The notes: a model not told the origin generated them from the letters alone. 64,000 bases of DNA from Oscheius onirici (GCA_932521025.1 OW051469.1:9932398-9996397); one strand, 5' to 3'. Shown: positions 47,435 to 59,820, counted from the first letter of the stretch. A program made the numbers and translations.

Positions 47435-50400
47435 ATGGAGGTAGAGGTTGGTATTTTTCTTTGTCTCTCCCACAGTCACATTTTTCCAGAACAGCGAAGA
47501 GGACATCCAGATAGAGGACGTCGTCATCAAAAACTACACGACCATACTCCCAAAACAGTACAGCAAGATGGCAGTGCGGTACTTTGACCACGACAAGTGA
47601 GTATTTTCTTATTTTTTAATACTTCTTTTTCCAGAATCTGCACCAAATGCACAGAGCTGATCGACAAGTCGGACGTCACAATTTGTGTCGATGCACAGAT
47701 GACCTTCCACTTTCTCTGTCTCTTCTACGAGCACAAGTTTGAGGGAAAGGTGACGGAGATCATGGGCTTTGATGACATCTCGTCGGAGCACAAGGAAATT
47801 CTCCGCACAAATTGCGAATCGACTCTGATGTCAGATGATGGAATGGACGATGGCGATGGATATTCTGATGAGGACGATGATTACGAAGTTCCGCTGTCCG
47901 ATCCGGAAGAAGAGCCGCCTGCGAAGAGAAGTCCGTCCTCTAGTGACGCTAAGCACAATCTCTATCCGGAAGCCTACACCATTCAGGCCAAGAAAAAGAC
48001 TCCGGAAAGGTGAGCTTTGGTTTCAATTGAGAGACAGGGGGCGATATCTTTACGCCTCCCACTAAACGAGGGGTTTTTGGGGGGTCAGCGAGGGAAATCT
48101 GATTTTCTGGTTCTCGTTTGCATTTTCCAGCTTTGTCCAGAGAACAATGTTGTAGCTCCGATCAAGCTCTACAACTTTGCAGAACATTCTGAAGCGTGAA
48201 AATACTGTGAAAAATGATTCTAAGCCGAAACTTGCCAACCGAGGCAAAAGTCAATTTTCATAGTGATAACAGGATTTTCAAGATTCGCAATGTTCTGCAA
48301 AGATGTAGCTTGATTAGGGCTACAACTTTGCTTGCTGTGACAAAGCTGGAAAATGCAAATGAGAGCCGGGAAAATCAGATTTCCCTGCCGACCCCCAAGA
48401 AACCTGCCCGAGAGACAGAAACTCATTCTATCTTCTTCCAGAGAGCTGTACGACGTGTTCCTGACAAATCAGTCGGCAGAAATTTTTGCCACATGTAAAA
48501 CGAATCCCGAGAAACTGTGGGGCAGCAAGAGTGACAGCAAGAATGTCCCAGTGACCATCAAGAATGGAACAGTCATCGACAAGGAATTTGCCAATGCCAG
48601 TGAGGTTCATGTCGTTCGGACTGACAGACGTGAGTTCTTTTTTTTTCAGTTAAATTTAAAGAACTGTCTTTAGAAGATCTGTACTCGATTACCCTGTGTC
48701 AGACCTGTATCAAAACCAATAGGAACAGCTACTTCAAGATGCAATTATTGAAGGACGATGATAGGGAAATGTGAGATTTTTTTGACAGTGGCTTATCCTA
48801 CCGCTTCCAGTTACTACGTCTTCCGCTCGTGGGGAAGAATTGGCTCAAAGCGCGGCAATATCTTTACCGAGACCTTCCACAAGCTGCAGGATGCCGTCAT
48901 CGAGTTCGAGAAGGACTTTGAGCACCTGACTGGTAGCAAATGGCGCGAGAGGCACTTCTACAACCCGAAGAAGAACCACATGTGGCTCATCGATATAGAC
49001 TATGTGGAGCCTGAAACTCTCATCTGTGGACCGGACGGTACTCTGATTCCAGCCGGATCAAAGTCCTCTCTTCCGCCGGAAATCAAAAACATCCTACTGA
49101 AGGTCTTCAACGCCAAGAACATTACCAAGGCCCTGGATAAATATGGTCTCGATCTGGAGCGGATGCCGCTGGGAAAGATAACGGCTTTGCAGATCTCTCG
49201 TGGCGGTAATCTAATCAATCAGGCTGCTGAGATGGTGAGTTTTTTGTCTCTCTGTCCCATTTCCATTTCCAGATCGAAAAAGGCAACGTCTGTGAGAGCA
49301 AGATGATCGAGATCTCAAACCAATTCTACTCGACTCTTCCCCAGACTTTTGGAAACGCTGTCCCTACCATACTCTCTAGAGAAGGACAGATTACGGTAAG
49401 GGTTCCTCGTTCAGTTCCACCCTCTTCCAGAAAATGAAAGGCTTGCACGACGCCCTTATGGACATCCAGTTCGTCAGCAACATTCTCAATCTGGCCTATC
49501 AGGAGTCGGCAGAGCAGGGCCTCGATCCCATCGACGCCCAGTACAAAAAACTGATGATGAAGATGGACGTCGTCCCTCACGACCACCCCGATTTCAAGCT
49601 CATCGCAACGTACATTGCCAACGGAGTCGGTCCCACTCACCATTTCAAAGGATTCGAATTGCTTGATGTGAGTTACTTTGTAGGCTGGTGAGATCGTGCC
49701 CGCGACTTTTGTGCCAAATGGCGCAGTGGCTAAGAGGTCGAACTAGATGATCGCGGTTCGATCCCGGCTGCTGAAAAACCTTTTTGCATTTTCTATTTAA
49801 CCAATTCTGTTCTCCAGCTGATCCGTCTGGACCGTTACGGAGACGCTGCCAAGTTCCGCAGGGAGTACACCAATCGCAAGCTGCTCTGGCACGGATCCCC
49901 CATCCAGAACTTTCCGGGAATTTTCGCGCAGGGACTGAGAATCGCTCCTCACGATGCCTTGCAGGTATTTTTGCCATTTTTTCTTCTTCAAAATATAGCC
50001 AATTTTTAGACAGGACACGCCTTCGGACGAGGAGTCTACTTCGCGGACACGATCTCAAAGTCGGCAGGCTACTGTCGCGTCAACCATGTAATGAGACAGT
50101 TTGTGTTTTCTCGGGTGGCTGCGGCGGTCCGTGCTGCTGTAAATCTGGCAACGTGGCAGACAGCTGATCCTTACAGTCTCGTTCGTTTATCTCAGACCAA
50201 ATGTTATTTCGGTTCTAACTGTGCTTATTGTATCGAATGCAAAATATTCCAATTCGTGACTAAACTCGAGATTTCAGGTCGAAGACGACGGCGTCGGATA
50301 TCTCCTCCTTTGTGAAGTAGCTCTCGGCAAAATGAAGCAACAGACCTGGGGAAGCGGCGGTCTGTCACAGCAGGAGACGGAGTTCAACTCGATCTGGGGC

Positions 50401-50652
50401 GTTGGAGTGAATGTTCCGAACCCGGAAGAAGACTTTCCTCATCCCGATGTGAGTTTTCAGTTGAGAGAAACGACAGTAACTAACAATGGTTGTCTAATTT
50501 CCTATCTTCAGGGCTATACCATTCCTCTCGGAAAGAGCACAAGGAACACAGAAGTGAACAATAACGGAGCAAATTATCTGCACTACAACGAGTTCATCGT
50601 CTACGACTGTGACCAGGTTCTTCATCGCTATCTCTGCCGCGTCAAGTTCTGA
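47435..50652 (+). CDS. Poly(ADP-ribose) polymerase, PARP-1 type, with reduced N-terminus
   Basis: Twelve exons (first 47435-47446, last 50512-50652) give about 699 residues. PARP-1 enzymes bind DNA breaks and attach ADP-ribose chains from NAD. One PARP-type zinc finger remains: ICTKCTELIDKSDVT, then FHFLC (C-x2-C...H-x2-C). An acidic linker follows, then a WGR domain (YYVFRSWGRIGSKRGN), the helical regulatory domain (MPLGKITALQISRGGNLINQ) and the catalytic domain. Its H-Y-E triad is seen in LLWHGSPIQNFPGI, RGVYFADTISKSAGY and LHYNEFIVYD. Human PARP-1 has three zinc-binding domains and a BRCT domain; no BRCT or second DNA-binding finger is evident here. The zinc finger is also shorter than usual. 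The first exon encodes only MEVE. Confidence 0.93.
49712..49776 (+). pseudogene. tRNA-like sequence with A and B boxes in a PARP intron
   Basis: A perfect A box TGGCGCAGTGG is at 49719-49729 and a near-perfect B box GGTTCGATCCC at 49755-49765. Between them GGTCG and TGATC could form an anticodon stem around AACTAGA, where the anticodon would be CTA. The base before the anticodon is not T, the T stem is imperfect and no acceptor stem pairs, so a working tRNA is unlikely. It is probably a tRNA pseudogene or the head of a short interspersed element. Confidence 0.5.
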
Positions 50653-51024
50653 TTTTCTTCTCTCAATTCTTTTGCTTGATTTTACGTCTATCTCACTCTC
50701 TGTCCTGAACTTACTCTCTTCTCTGGAATAACCTCTTCTTACACATATCTTCTACTTCTATTGTCCGGTAGCAGTACCATAAACCTCTTTGTCATGATCA
50801 TACTTTACTTTCTTCCTCCGAGATTTGTTGTCTAGAGGAAATAGCATAATAAATCACTGGTAATACTAAGAAATGTAGAAAAATGTTTTTGCTTCTGTCC
50901 TTTGTTTTTTCCTCGTTTTCTCGGAATACAATGTTCGGAAAACAACAATTACCAAGTATCAAAGAAGTTTTACGGACGTTCCGATGGATAAACTACAAAA
51001 ACAGTTAGTATTTGCTTACGCATT

Positions 51025-54000
51025 TCACGAACCTTCGTATTCTGCAGCACTAGGTTGTTGCCCATAATTATACGAGTTGCTTTGAACTTGGGAGTGTACC
51101 TGGGATTGTTTCAGTTGTCCTTGAGAGGCAATTGTGGGCGTTGGTTGATAAATTTTGAAACTGAACCCAGTTTCTTCGATCGCATTGGCGGATGTAATTC
51201 TGGGAGCTTCTCTAAGCTTGGCAGGACTAGTATCTCCCTGAAAAAAAAACGCAGATAAAACTGAAATTTTTTCTTACTTGATGCGAGGTTGTAGCCGAAA
51301 AGTGTAAGTAGCTCGGATGAGTCGAATGCTGCTTGTTGTCCGAAGGTGGCAGTGTATCAGCTGGAGCATACGGCTGTTGGAGAATGGGTTGACCGGGAAC
51401 ATTTTCTTGTTGAGGATGCCCATATGTTCTTTGAGAAGGATATTGGCTCTGGAAAAGGAAAATATACCCTTCAGACTAGTATTTTTCGCAAACAGTATAG
51501 TTGACTTCGGGATCAGGTTGAAATTGCTGAGCTTCATTGAACTCCCAGGCGCTCCTTCTTTCATTCTCCAAGCAATTGAACACCATTCTCCTCCAAACAA
51601 TCGGAGATGTCAGAGCACCAAGAATGATTACGTGTTCGTCGGAACATCCGGACAGCCTTGTAGCAGCAGTACATGTCAATTCTAACAAAGATCTTTTATC
51701 AAGAATAAAAGCATCTCACGTTGGACGGCTGCTTCTATCGTTTGTTGTGGGTCCCGAAGGAAAAGGTCTAAGTAACATCGAACATCAATTTCCATTACTC
51801 TTTGGAGAAGCGCAAAGGTCATTGGAATCGCGTTGTTTGACTTCCACTTGTTTTCGAGACCTGAAATTCTTTCATGGAACCAAACCTTTTAAAAATAACA
51901 CAATTCAAATTTTCCCCCTCAAGCTCAAACTGTGTAGCCTTATGCTTTCTTGTACGGGAGGTTCCGAAAAAGAACGAACCTTGTAGAATTTGATCTTCAG
52001 GTGTCGGTGGAACGATGGGTACCTGGTTACCTGGTTCCTCAGGCCACTTTCTCCGGAGTACCGGATCTACCGTATCATTCATCGACTTCCAAAATTGATC
52101 AGCGAAAGCGAGAAACTAAACGTATATGATAGGTGAAGTGAATATGTACTAACTGGTTCGGCTTCCTGAACAAAAAGTTTGATTTTGCTTCGGAATACAA
52201 CAAGATTTTTCCTGTCGTTATAAGCCTTCCTCGTCTTATAATCGGCTGGATCAAATAGCTCACTAACGGTCGCGATCAGATCATCATCAGCATCATTGAG
52301 GCTCTGGATTTTTGGCAAGACTGAAAATCGAAGAAAACGTAGAGGCAGAAAAGGGGACACTGACTCTGCTGTCTGAAATTGGGGTCAGTGAGCTGGAAAA
52401 GGTCAGATCCTGCTTCAGCTGCTTTGTGAAGCTGGTTGAAGATATCGTCCAGAAAATCGTGTTCTTTAAGAATATCCTGAAATTGGTTTTCTGTCGCTAT
52501 TTTAAGTGAGGGGCTTAGAGACAGAGAGTTCCACTCTTCACCAACCTGTGCCGTTTTACTTAACGCTCTACCATCTGCATCATAGTTGCCATTTTTCCGC
52601 TTGTTTTGGCTAGTCAACACAGCTACTCGCCGAAAGAGACCAATGTGTTCACAAAAAGCGGAGAAATTCGCTTGTTCTTGTTCCTGTTCTGGTAGGTCCG
52701 GCAGAATGTCCCACGCATTATCTTCTCCAGTCTGAACTAAATTCGTAAATTTATGGGGATCATCATACCCTTCCGTCCGCAGCTATGGCTATACGGATAA
52801 GTTCTGCGCGATGATGACGAGCATCAATGTACTTGTTTGTATACAAGTTAAACTTCATTCTTTCGGAAATGTCGTCATTTTGACGAGGAAGGTTCTCAAA
52901 GAAGTCTGTACAAAATTGACGGGCTGCACGTTCGTCTGAAGATTGCTTGCGTTGTACAGGCTTGTATTTCTCAAGTATCCATGCAACGTGGCCAATACAT
53001 TTGACATGGGTCAACAGGACGTTCAGCAAGTCGGTAATGTCTAAAAAGTCGTAATTTTGAACTGGAAAACGATCTTCTTCAGGACTGGAAAAAGATGGCA
53101 GTGATGAAAAAACTCTGATGGGCTGAACGTATAGCTGAATCCCCTAAATCGATGGACAAAGAAGATAACGGAATGGATTCCTAGGAAAGGCATAAGGTGA
53201 GCCGGAGGACAACGAAGCAGATGGCGAGACGAAGTCAGAGAAATTGCTGGACAGACTTGGTGGAGAATGACGAAGCTCGAATGGTCCAATATTAGAGACG
53301 CCCTTGTCGATCATTAGACTTGATTAAGCGAATAAAGAAAGAAAGAAAGAAAGAAATCGTAATGAGATTTTACAACGTAAAGCTTACCAGTAGGAAGCTG
53401 GAGGTTCAATCCACAGCCGTCGCCTGCGCATTTGCACGGTGCCAAGAGCGTTTTTAACGGCTCCTTTTTGAAGATCGAATCAGCCTGCAAAACAGTTTCA
53501 GTTCGACAGTTTTTCTCAGTTGGATAGTGTCTATCCCGGCAAAACATTTTTTTCGATTGGTCGCTTTATAAAATTAAAGTTAGCTGTCTAGAACTCACCT
53601 TCTTCTTGGATGGAGCATTGCGGCTGTCGTCTTCCTCAGTGACTGTCTGATTTCTTTGTGGCTGTCGCTCAGTTCTTAAAGTAAACTAAATAAGCTAGTA
53701 AACAAGGAAAATTACTTCTTTCCAGCTGAACCGTATGACCTACCAGATACAGTCTGGGGTTTAGCAATCTTCCCTCCCATTACTCTAGAGTTCGTCCCAG
53801 CTCGGCTGATTCTTGGCACATTCTGATCAATCTGCCTGAAACAAATTCATGCATCTTTCAGCCGGACATGCAAACATACTCCACTCTCTTCGAATGACTC
53901 ATCCCTCCGATCATTTGGGGGACAACGGGGACGACTGCAGTGCTCGAATCTACAAGTGAACGTTTGCAAAACAAAATGAGTGGACAGGGGGAAAAGTTAT

Positions 54001-54325
54001 GCGATTTCGTAAGATTGAGGCTAAGAGTCTGGATTACAAGGGCAGATAAATAAAAATAAAATTGACTTACTCATTAGGCAGTGAAAAGTCGAAAGATTGA
54101 TACTGTAAACATCCGGCTGTGGTAACGGGTTCTGGAATTCAGTAAACTCGAGTCCATCAAGGTGCTGTTCGTTCATCGTTTCATCAGATTCTCTGAATTT
54201 TTAAAACCCTGATTCAATTTAAGATAGACTTACACCCCAGGAGACAGAGCAATAGGATCGGCTTGAAATGCATTGTTGCCGAGATCGGACAAAAACTGAT
54301 CAATGTCAAAGTCAATGTCAAACAT
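51025..54325 (-). CDS. Large multi-exon protein with Q/P-rich tail, unrecognised
   Basis: The start MFDIDFDIDQFLSDLGNNAF follows a TTTCAG acceptor. Exons with matching phases follow: about 54325-54234, 54192-54071, 53949-53880, 53835-53716, 53674-53599, 53484-53388, 53040-52769, then others to a TGA at 51025. Visible features are an acidic start, a basic serine-rich middle (RQPQRNQTVTEEDDSRN), a small cysteine group (APCKCAGDGCGLNLQLPTG), and a helical region (DITDLLNVLLTHVKCIGHVA). A later helical segment reads SPIVWRRMVFNCLENERRSA. The C-terminus is Q/P/Y-rich (SQYPSQRTYGHPQQENVPG, YNYGQQPSAAEYEGS). This layout suggests a nuclear or transcription-linked protein, but I know no family. Junctions between 52.1 and 52.5 kb and 51.7-52.0 kb are not fully settled; two neighbouring genes rather than one cannot be excluded. 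Confidence 0.55.
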
Positions 54326-54762
54326 TGTAGAGGCTGAAATATAAAATGTAATAGAAGAAAAAGACAGAAAATAATAGAAGGAAGCGACGTTCGAACGCAC
54401 CTGAAAGACTGACTGGCGGTTGAGCGAAAATAGAGGGGCTTTGTGCCTTGAGGAAGTTGCCTGGCTGAAATCAAAGGGGAGAAAGTTGTGCCCTTGGCTG
54501 AAATACTTCTTTCTTGGTGAAATTGTTTGGGCTGATGAAATCGAAATGATCACGCTTTTTTATTTATTCTCCAGAGTCTATTGATAACAGACGATCAATG
54601 GTTTTGTCCCGAGAGAGCATTTTGGATAGAGGGAAATCTTTTAGGAAGGATTTTTTATTTTGCATAAAAACCCTACTTCTTCCGTACATCCAAAAACGTT
54701 CTGTTCAATAGAAACCGGTAGGCAGAAAATGGATTTATTTTAAAATAAAAATAGGTGGACGA

Positions 54763-55473
54763 TTAATCGCTGGAGTTCTTCTTGAAATGGATGTCGACAA
54801 ACTTTTCGAAGACTTGTTTGATGGTTCCTGTTTGAACGAGTTTCTTTGCCCTGGAAATGTGTGTTGTAATTCTTTCTATCTATATGCTCCTCTTTCTGTG
54901 AACTCACTTCAGAATAACCTCTGCCTCATCAATATTAAAGTGGTCTTCAGCAGTTCTGCATCTGGAGACGCTGTCTTCCTTTGACCTGCCTCGGCCTCCT
55001 TTTCCAATTTCTTCCTCTCTGCCAGTTCAGCCACCTGCTGTTTCAGCTTCTTGATCTCAGTCTCCATCTTTTTTGTCTTCTCGAGGTTCTCGATAAGATC
55101 CTGAGTCCCAGTTTTTTCACGCTCAGCTGATTATAGATGACGTCCTCGTTCATTAAATATCCAGTTGTTTCGCCGTCGTTGTCTGAAAATGTATATTTTT
55201 TGAAAAGCCTTGGACTAACCGAGAACGTGGTACTTCTGGCAAACTCCACAGAAAAAGTTCTGGTACAGATCCATTAGCGAAACTTGCCCGTTGCAGCGGT
55301 TGAGCGAGTAACTGCAATGGTACAGTGAAGAGAAAAATAGACAGAGAGACTCACACTCGCCCAACCGTTTTGCCAATATAACCATTACAGTTTCGGCAAC
55401 AATCGTGTGCCGTGGGAACCTCATGAGCTTCGGAACAGGTGGGACAAAGAAGAAACATCCGTAAGGAAGCCAT
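54763..55473 (-). CDS. Cysteine-rich, coiled-coil protein A (paralogue of B)
   Basis: The start MASLRMFLLCPTCSEAHEVP leads into a putative zinc-binding module with CPTC, CCRNC and then FFCGVCQKYHVL in exon 2. A charged coiled coil follows (DLIENLEKTKKMETEIKKL, AELAERKKLEKEAEA), and the last exon reads AKKLVQTGTIKQVFEKFVDI ending KKNSSD. Introns are very short: a 43-base intron after MNED and a 41-base intron after EAEA are needed to keep frame. It is the same arrangement as gene B at 60.1-61.0 kb. The cysteine spacing recalls RING or zinc-ribbon modules without matching either well. Function unknown; a small nuclear or cytoplasmic adaptor is one guess. Confidence 0.62.
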
Positions 55474-55499
55474 TGGGAGAGGCTGGTGGTACAGGTCGT

Positions 55500-55692
55500 C
55501 TTTGCGCACGCTAGACTATCAAATATTCGTTATCGCAAAAGGTCACTAAATGAGCATACTGGTCAATGCAGCCTTTATCATCGAGTATTTGAGGATTTAC
55601 CTTGATAAGGCGTCTAATAGTATCAACAAAAATTCGATTAACTGGTCACAATTTTGGTAAAAAAACGGAACAGAGTTACAGAGTTGAAGTGT
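55500..55692. repeat. Duplicated segment, copy 1 (interrupted by a LINE)
   Basis: This stretch (CAGGTCGTCTTTGCGCACGC, AGACTATCAAATATTCG, CGCAAAAGGTCACTAAATGA, AACGGAACAGAG) recurs at about 59915-60125, 85-90% identical by eye. Its continuation lies after the LINE, at 57604 onward (ACAACGAGTTTATTT, matching ACAATGAGTTTATTG at 60107). So the LINE inserted into this copy after duplication. Confidence 0.8.
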
Positions 55693-57592
55693 CATCATCA
55701 TTTCATCATTTATTACGATAATTATATCATTCCGATATGTCGCATCATACTTCTTCTAAAGAGTTCGGAAGACCTGACCGCAACGCCCATCCAGTTTTCG
55801 CCACATCTTGTCGTAATATCGTCTTTCCACCTGGCTCTTGGTCTCCCAGCTGTTCTGTACCTGTTCCACGGCCTCCATTCACTTACAATTTTTGTCCAAC
55901 GACCATCCTCCATACTAGCAATCTTCCGGGCCCAATTCCATTTCTTTGTGATCCAGCTGACTCTGACATCTTGCAACTTGACAGCGCCATGTAGCCACTC
56001 GTTGGTTCGTCGATCTAGGAGCGTAACCCCCACCGTTCGTCTCATCATCTTCCGTTGTGCAGTTACAAGCTTGTTCAAGTCCTTTTCTCGCAATGTCCAC
56101 GTTTCTCCAGCGTAGAGAAGAGCCGGTTCAACACATTGAGTATACAGCTTGCGTTTGTATCTCATCGGGATTCTTGGGCTGGTGAAAATTTGATGGAATC
56201 TGTTGAAGGAGGCCCAAGCTGCTCTGACTCTGCGGTTGACTTCAAGTAAAGCGTTACCATCGAAAGACAACCTCGATCCAAGGAAGACGAAGTCCGCGCA
56301 GTACGGAACCATTTTGTCGTTCATGAGCATAGGTAGTTCTTGGCTGTTCGTCATCACATTAGACTTCTTCACATTGATCTGGAGTCCGACTTTCGCACTT
56401 TCCGACGATAGCGTGCTCATCATATGTTGAAGGCCCTGGGCTGAATGAGATAGCAAGACAGCGTCATCAGCATATCGTAGATTTGTGAGTCGTTGGCCGC
56501 CAATGTTCACTCCTTGGCGTTTCCATCTCATTTTTCGGAAAACACTTTCCAACACAGCCGAGAAAAGTGCGGGTGAGACTGTGTCTCCTTGTAAGACACC
56601 TCTCTTGACCTCGATCGGGACTTTCTTTCCAATCACCTTGACAGCTACTTCCGAGTGAGCGTATATGAGACGTAAGATTTTTATAATCTTCAGTGGTATT
56701 CCTTGGTCGGAGAGTGACGTCCATAGGGCTGCTCTTTCGATGGTGTCATCATCAAGGGATCTCCTTTCTTGTAAAGTAGAGAAATCGTCGTATCGGTTAG
56801 TTGATCAGGAAGTTGCTCTTTTTGAATTATTTCGTTGAAGATGATAGTCAGATGTGGAGTGATGAATTCCTTAGCCGCAAGAATCATATCGGACGTAACA
56901 TGATCTGGTCCAGCTGCTTTTCCTCTTTTCAACTTTGAAATGGCTTTTTTTTTTCAACCTCACTTAACAGGATGTAAGGGACATCGTGATCGGGAGCAGT
57001 CAGAGGCAAGCTGGCAGCGTTTTGTGAAGAGTACAGCTTGTTGTAGAAGGAACGGGCTACTTCTCGAACATCGGAGGGATCGTTGACAGTTGTACCAGCA
57101 CTATTATTCAGCTGAGAAAGGCAGTTCCTCTGTACTTTGTTTGAACGTTGAGCTCTCAGCAAACTTTTTCCTTGTATCAGAGCGTCACGTAAACAATTGT
57201 AGTGTTTCGTTCGTAGATCTTCTTTCAAGGACTCTCTCAGGGCTCTAGACGCGACTGAGAACTCTACTCGACTGCGGCGTGTTACACGTCGATTCATCAG
57301 TGTATGTCGTTTAGAGAATAGCTCCTTGGTTCGTTCAGAGATAAAAGAAGTCCTAGGGAGAGGTTCTGACGATACTTCGGCGGCAGATAGAAGAGTTTGC
57401 TTCAGATGAGAATATCCAGTAACTTGAGTACTTTGAGCATGCGTTTCGATGGCATATTTGAACAGTTCTTTGTTCATCCGCATTTGTGGTCTTTTGGCAG
57501 CGTTTCCTAGCTTTCTGTAGGGCGGAATCTTCAGCTTTCCCATCAGGAGGCGATGGTCAGATATGAAATTCAGTCTGCCCATTACGTCGTAC
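55693..57592 (-). mobile_element. 5'-truncated RTE-like non-LTR retrotransposon
   Basis: About 1.9 kb on the minus strand. The 5' end starts inside the endonuclease at its last motif (ISDHRLLMGKL). The reverse transcriptase follows: KRGKAAGPDHVTSDMIL, GVLQGDTVSPALFSAVL and the catalytic LRYADDAVLL, then the RTE-type tail with YKRKLYTQCVEPALLYAGET and AGRPRARWKDDITTRCGENW. Frame changes near 56930 and 56720 break the ORF, so it is not active. The 3' end is a short ATGATG-type tail rather than poly(A), as in RTE elements. An 11-base target duplication AGTTGAAGTGT flanks it at 55682-55692 and 57593-57603. Confidence 0.93.
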
Positions 57593-57603
57593 AGTTGAAG
57601 TGT

Positions 57604-58200
57604 ACAACGAGTTTATTTAAAACAGATGTAATCACGAGATTATTATCGTAATGAGGTTGGTTCTCTTTTCTCCCGAAACAAACCCCAGTAGTTCGTTTCT
57701 GGCAACTCTTTCCTACGGGCCGTCATTCTGCGCTGCCTCAGTTCTTGCGTTAAACAGCACTACAAAATGAAGTTCGCCACTCGTATAGCCATCTTCCTCA
57801 TCCGAGGCTTTAATCTGGCGACCCTGGAACTGTTCCGTCTTGAACTGGAGGAGCACGAGATGTCAAGCTTTTTGCTGGTGTCACCCAAGTCTTGTATCAT
57901 TTTATCACCCTAGACGCCAATTTTTAAGTCAATTCGAGCAAGTAGAAAGCAAAGAAGGAACGTCGCGCCATGTCAAAGGTACCGTCTAGACGAAGCGATT
58001 TACTGTCGCTTCTCCTGACTCTCGATCCAACTGTCTGTCGGCGTCCTCTTTCTGTCTCCCAATCCGTCTCATTCGTCTCGTCTCTCTCCGTTTCCCATGC
58101 TAAGATTCCCTGTTCGAGATGCTGTTCTGAGGAAAGGAGCATGTTTTCAACTGTGTCTAGAAGATGTTCCAACTGTAGCTTGTCTAGTATCAAAACATTT
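57604..58200. other. Region with weak ORFs only
   Basis: The first ~30 bases continue the interrupted duplicated segment. Two ORFs are noted without support: plus 57766-57915 (MKFATRIAIFLIRGFNLATL) and minus 58193-57924, which has a charged end (LSSEQHLEQGILAWETERDE) and could be an exon. Neither could be joined to neighbours. Confidence 0.4.
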
Positions 58201-58274
58201 TAGTTATACAATTTATTACGACTAATATGTACAATGATGAGGATTCCAATGAGCCAGTAAATTTTTCTTGCATC

Positions 58275-59097
58275 TTAATAGAGCCCGTAGTTGCCGGCTT
58301 TGACGCGTAACAGCTCGTTGTCCCATTCTTCGGATCGCCAATCGGGATCTGCACCAGAGAACATCCTGCGGAGCGACTTTGGTCGCGTCTGACTTAGCAT
58401 GGTGATCGGGGCTCTTGCGTCGGATTCTTTTATGATCACCTACAATTAAGCATAAAGTAGGAAAGAAGAAAGAGACAAACATGTTGGTCGATGTAGTTGT
58501 GGAGCACAATCTCTTAGGCAGGTTCCTTTGCCAAAATGAAAAGTGAAAATTCGCCACAAACGCCTATTCTTTGACTGATTGAAAAACAACATCGCAGAAC
58601 CGAACTCGCATCGTTCAGACATCAAGGGAGAATACTATTTACCTCTACGCCTTCATACGGTGACAGATTGCTCACTTCAATGTGCAAAACGTACTGAAAA
58701 ACCTTTTCGGGTCTGCCCAAGCCGCCTCGTCGCTGGACTTGAATTTCTCGTAGTCGTACTTTTTCTAAAAGACGACGAAAATTACAGGAAACCGTCCTCT
58801 CCTAACCAAATCGAGTGCTCGCTTAAGTCGAAGCCTCGATCCGACTACTGATCCCTCGTAGATGAGATTTCTGTCCTCGCGAAGAACTGAACTGCGAGAC
58901 GAAGAAGAGCTCAACGACGAGGAACTGCTGCTGGAACGGTCGTGACGAGACCTCTTGTGGCTTTTGTAGCTTCTAAAATAGCTTTATACCGAAACTTTAA
59001 GAGAAAAGGAACCTTCTGGAGCTCGAAGACGAACGGCGGCGCCTAGATTTGTGGCTCGATATAGCGACAGGCACGCGCCGAGAAAGAAGAGCAGTCT
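58275..59097 (-). CDS. RS-rich protein, likely splicing-related; frame partly unresolved
   Basis: Exons read on the minus strand are about 59097-59013 (KSRRRRSSSSSSR), 58975-58810 (SYKSHKRSRHDRSSSSSSS, then REDRNLIYEGSVVGSRLRL), 58767-58645 and 58440-58275. The last two carry clear protein-like sequence (VLHIEVSNLSPYEGVEVIIK, then FSGADPDWRSEEWDNELLR and GNYGLY). However, the frame of exon 2 (ending KRALDL) does not join smoothly to that of exon 3, so either a splice site is misjudged or the sequence carries a frame error. The arginine/serine domain suggests a role in pre-mRNA splicing; no specific family is recognised and the N-terminal end is not located. Confidence 0.5.
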
Positions 59098-59606
59098 GAA
59101 AAGAGCACTACATTATAAAGCTGCGAAAATGTATTGAGAAATCAGATTGTCTTGAGCGGCTCAATTTAATTTCAGAGGCACAAAGGCCTTGCTGTCTAAC
59201 TGTGGCAACTGTAACTTTTTTTTGGCAAAAATGCGTGTTTTTACACCAATTATTTTGAACAGCAATCGGGCTTGGTTGTGGGACACGTGTAGTGACCATA
59301 ATTAAACAACAATAATGACTAAAATTGGGAGAAAATGTGTATAAAAAGGCAGGAGAAAGGGAGAAAAAAGCAAATCCTGAATGCCGTGCAAAACATTGGC
59401 GACAGGAAAAACTGGCGCGCATTTGAAGCACTTTTTTCCAGAAATTATTGTTTCTTGGACAAATTCAGATGGAAAAGTGCTCCTTTTGCTCAACAAATGA
59501 AATTATATTTTCATTAAAGAGACGTGTGAAACGTTGGTGCAGAACATAGGTTACATTCAGCGCTAAAATCCCCTAAAAAGTTTTTTGTCCGAAAAACCAT
59601 CACTAT

Positions 59607-59820
59607 AATAAGAAACGTCTGGGCTTACACTAGTTTATTATATGAAAGACTACATGACAGAGAGTGAGATCTGAGTCTAGGCGTGTCGCTGGTCTCTTCT
59701 CGAGTCTCCTCTCCGGCCCTTCTTATAGTCGGTCATGACTCAGCTCTGAAACATATGTTGTCATGACTATTTCGGACAAGACTCTCTCGGGTCGAGACGA
59801 CCAAGTCTCAGACCCTTACA
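59607..59820 (-). repeat. 214-base repeat with 4-base flanking duplication, copy 2
   Basis: On the minus strand it begins TGTAAGGGTCTGAGACTTGG, shares ACAACATATGTTTCAGAGCT and ATAATAAACTAGTGTAAGCC with copy 1 (22848-23050), and ends GTTTCTTATT. CTAT is present directly on both sides (59603-59606 and 59821-59824). It differs from copy 1 mainly by an extra ~15 bases near the start and scattered substitutions. Confidence 0.7.

Noticed and set aside
53041-53289. Possible retrotransposon fragment inside an intron of the unrecognised gene
   Set aside because: Reading GRRTTKQMARR-like residues in one frame recalls the end of RTE elements, but the match is too short and broken to call.
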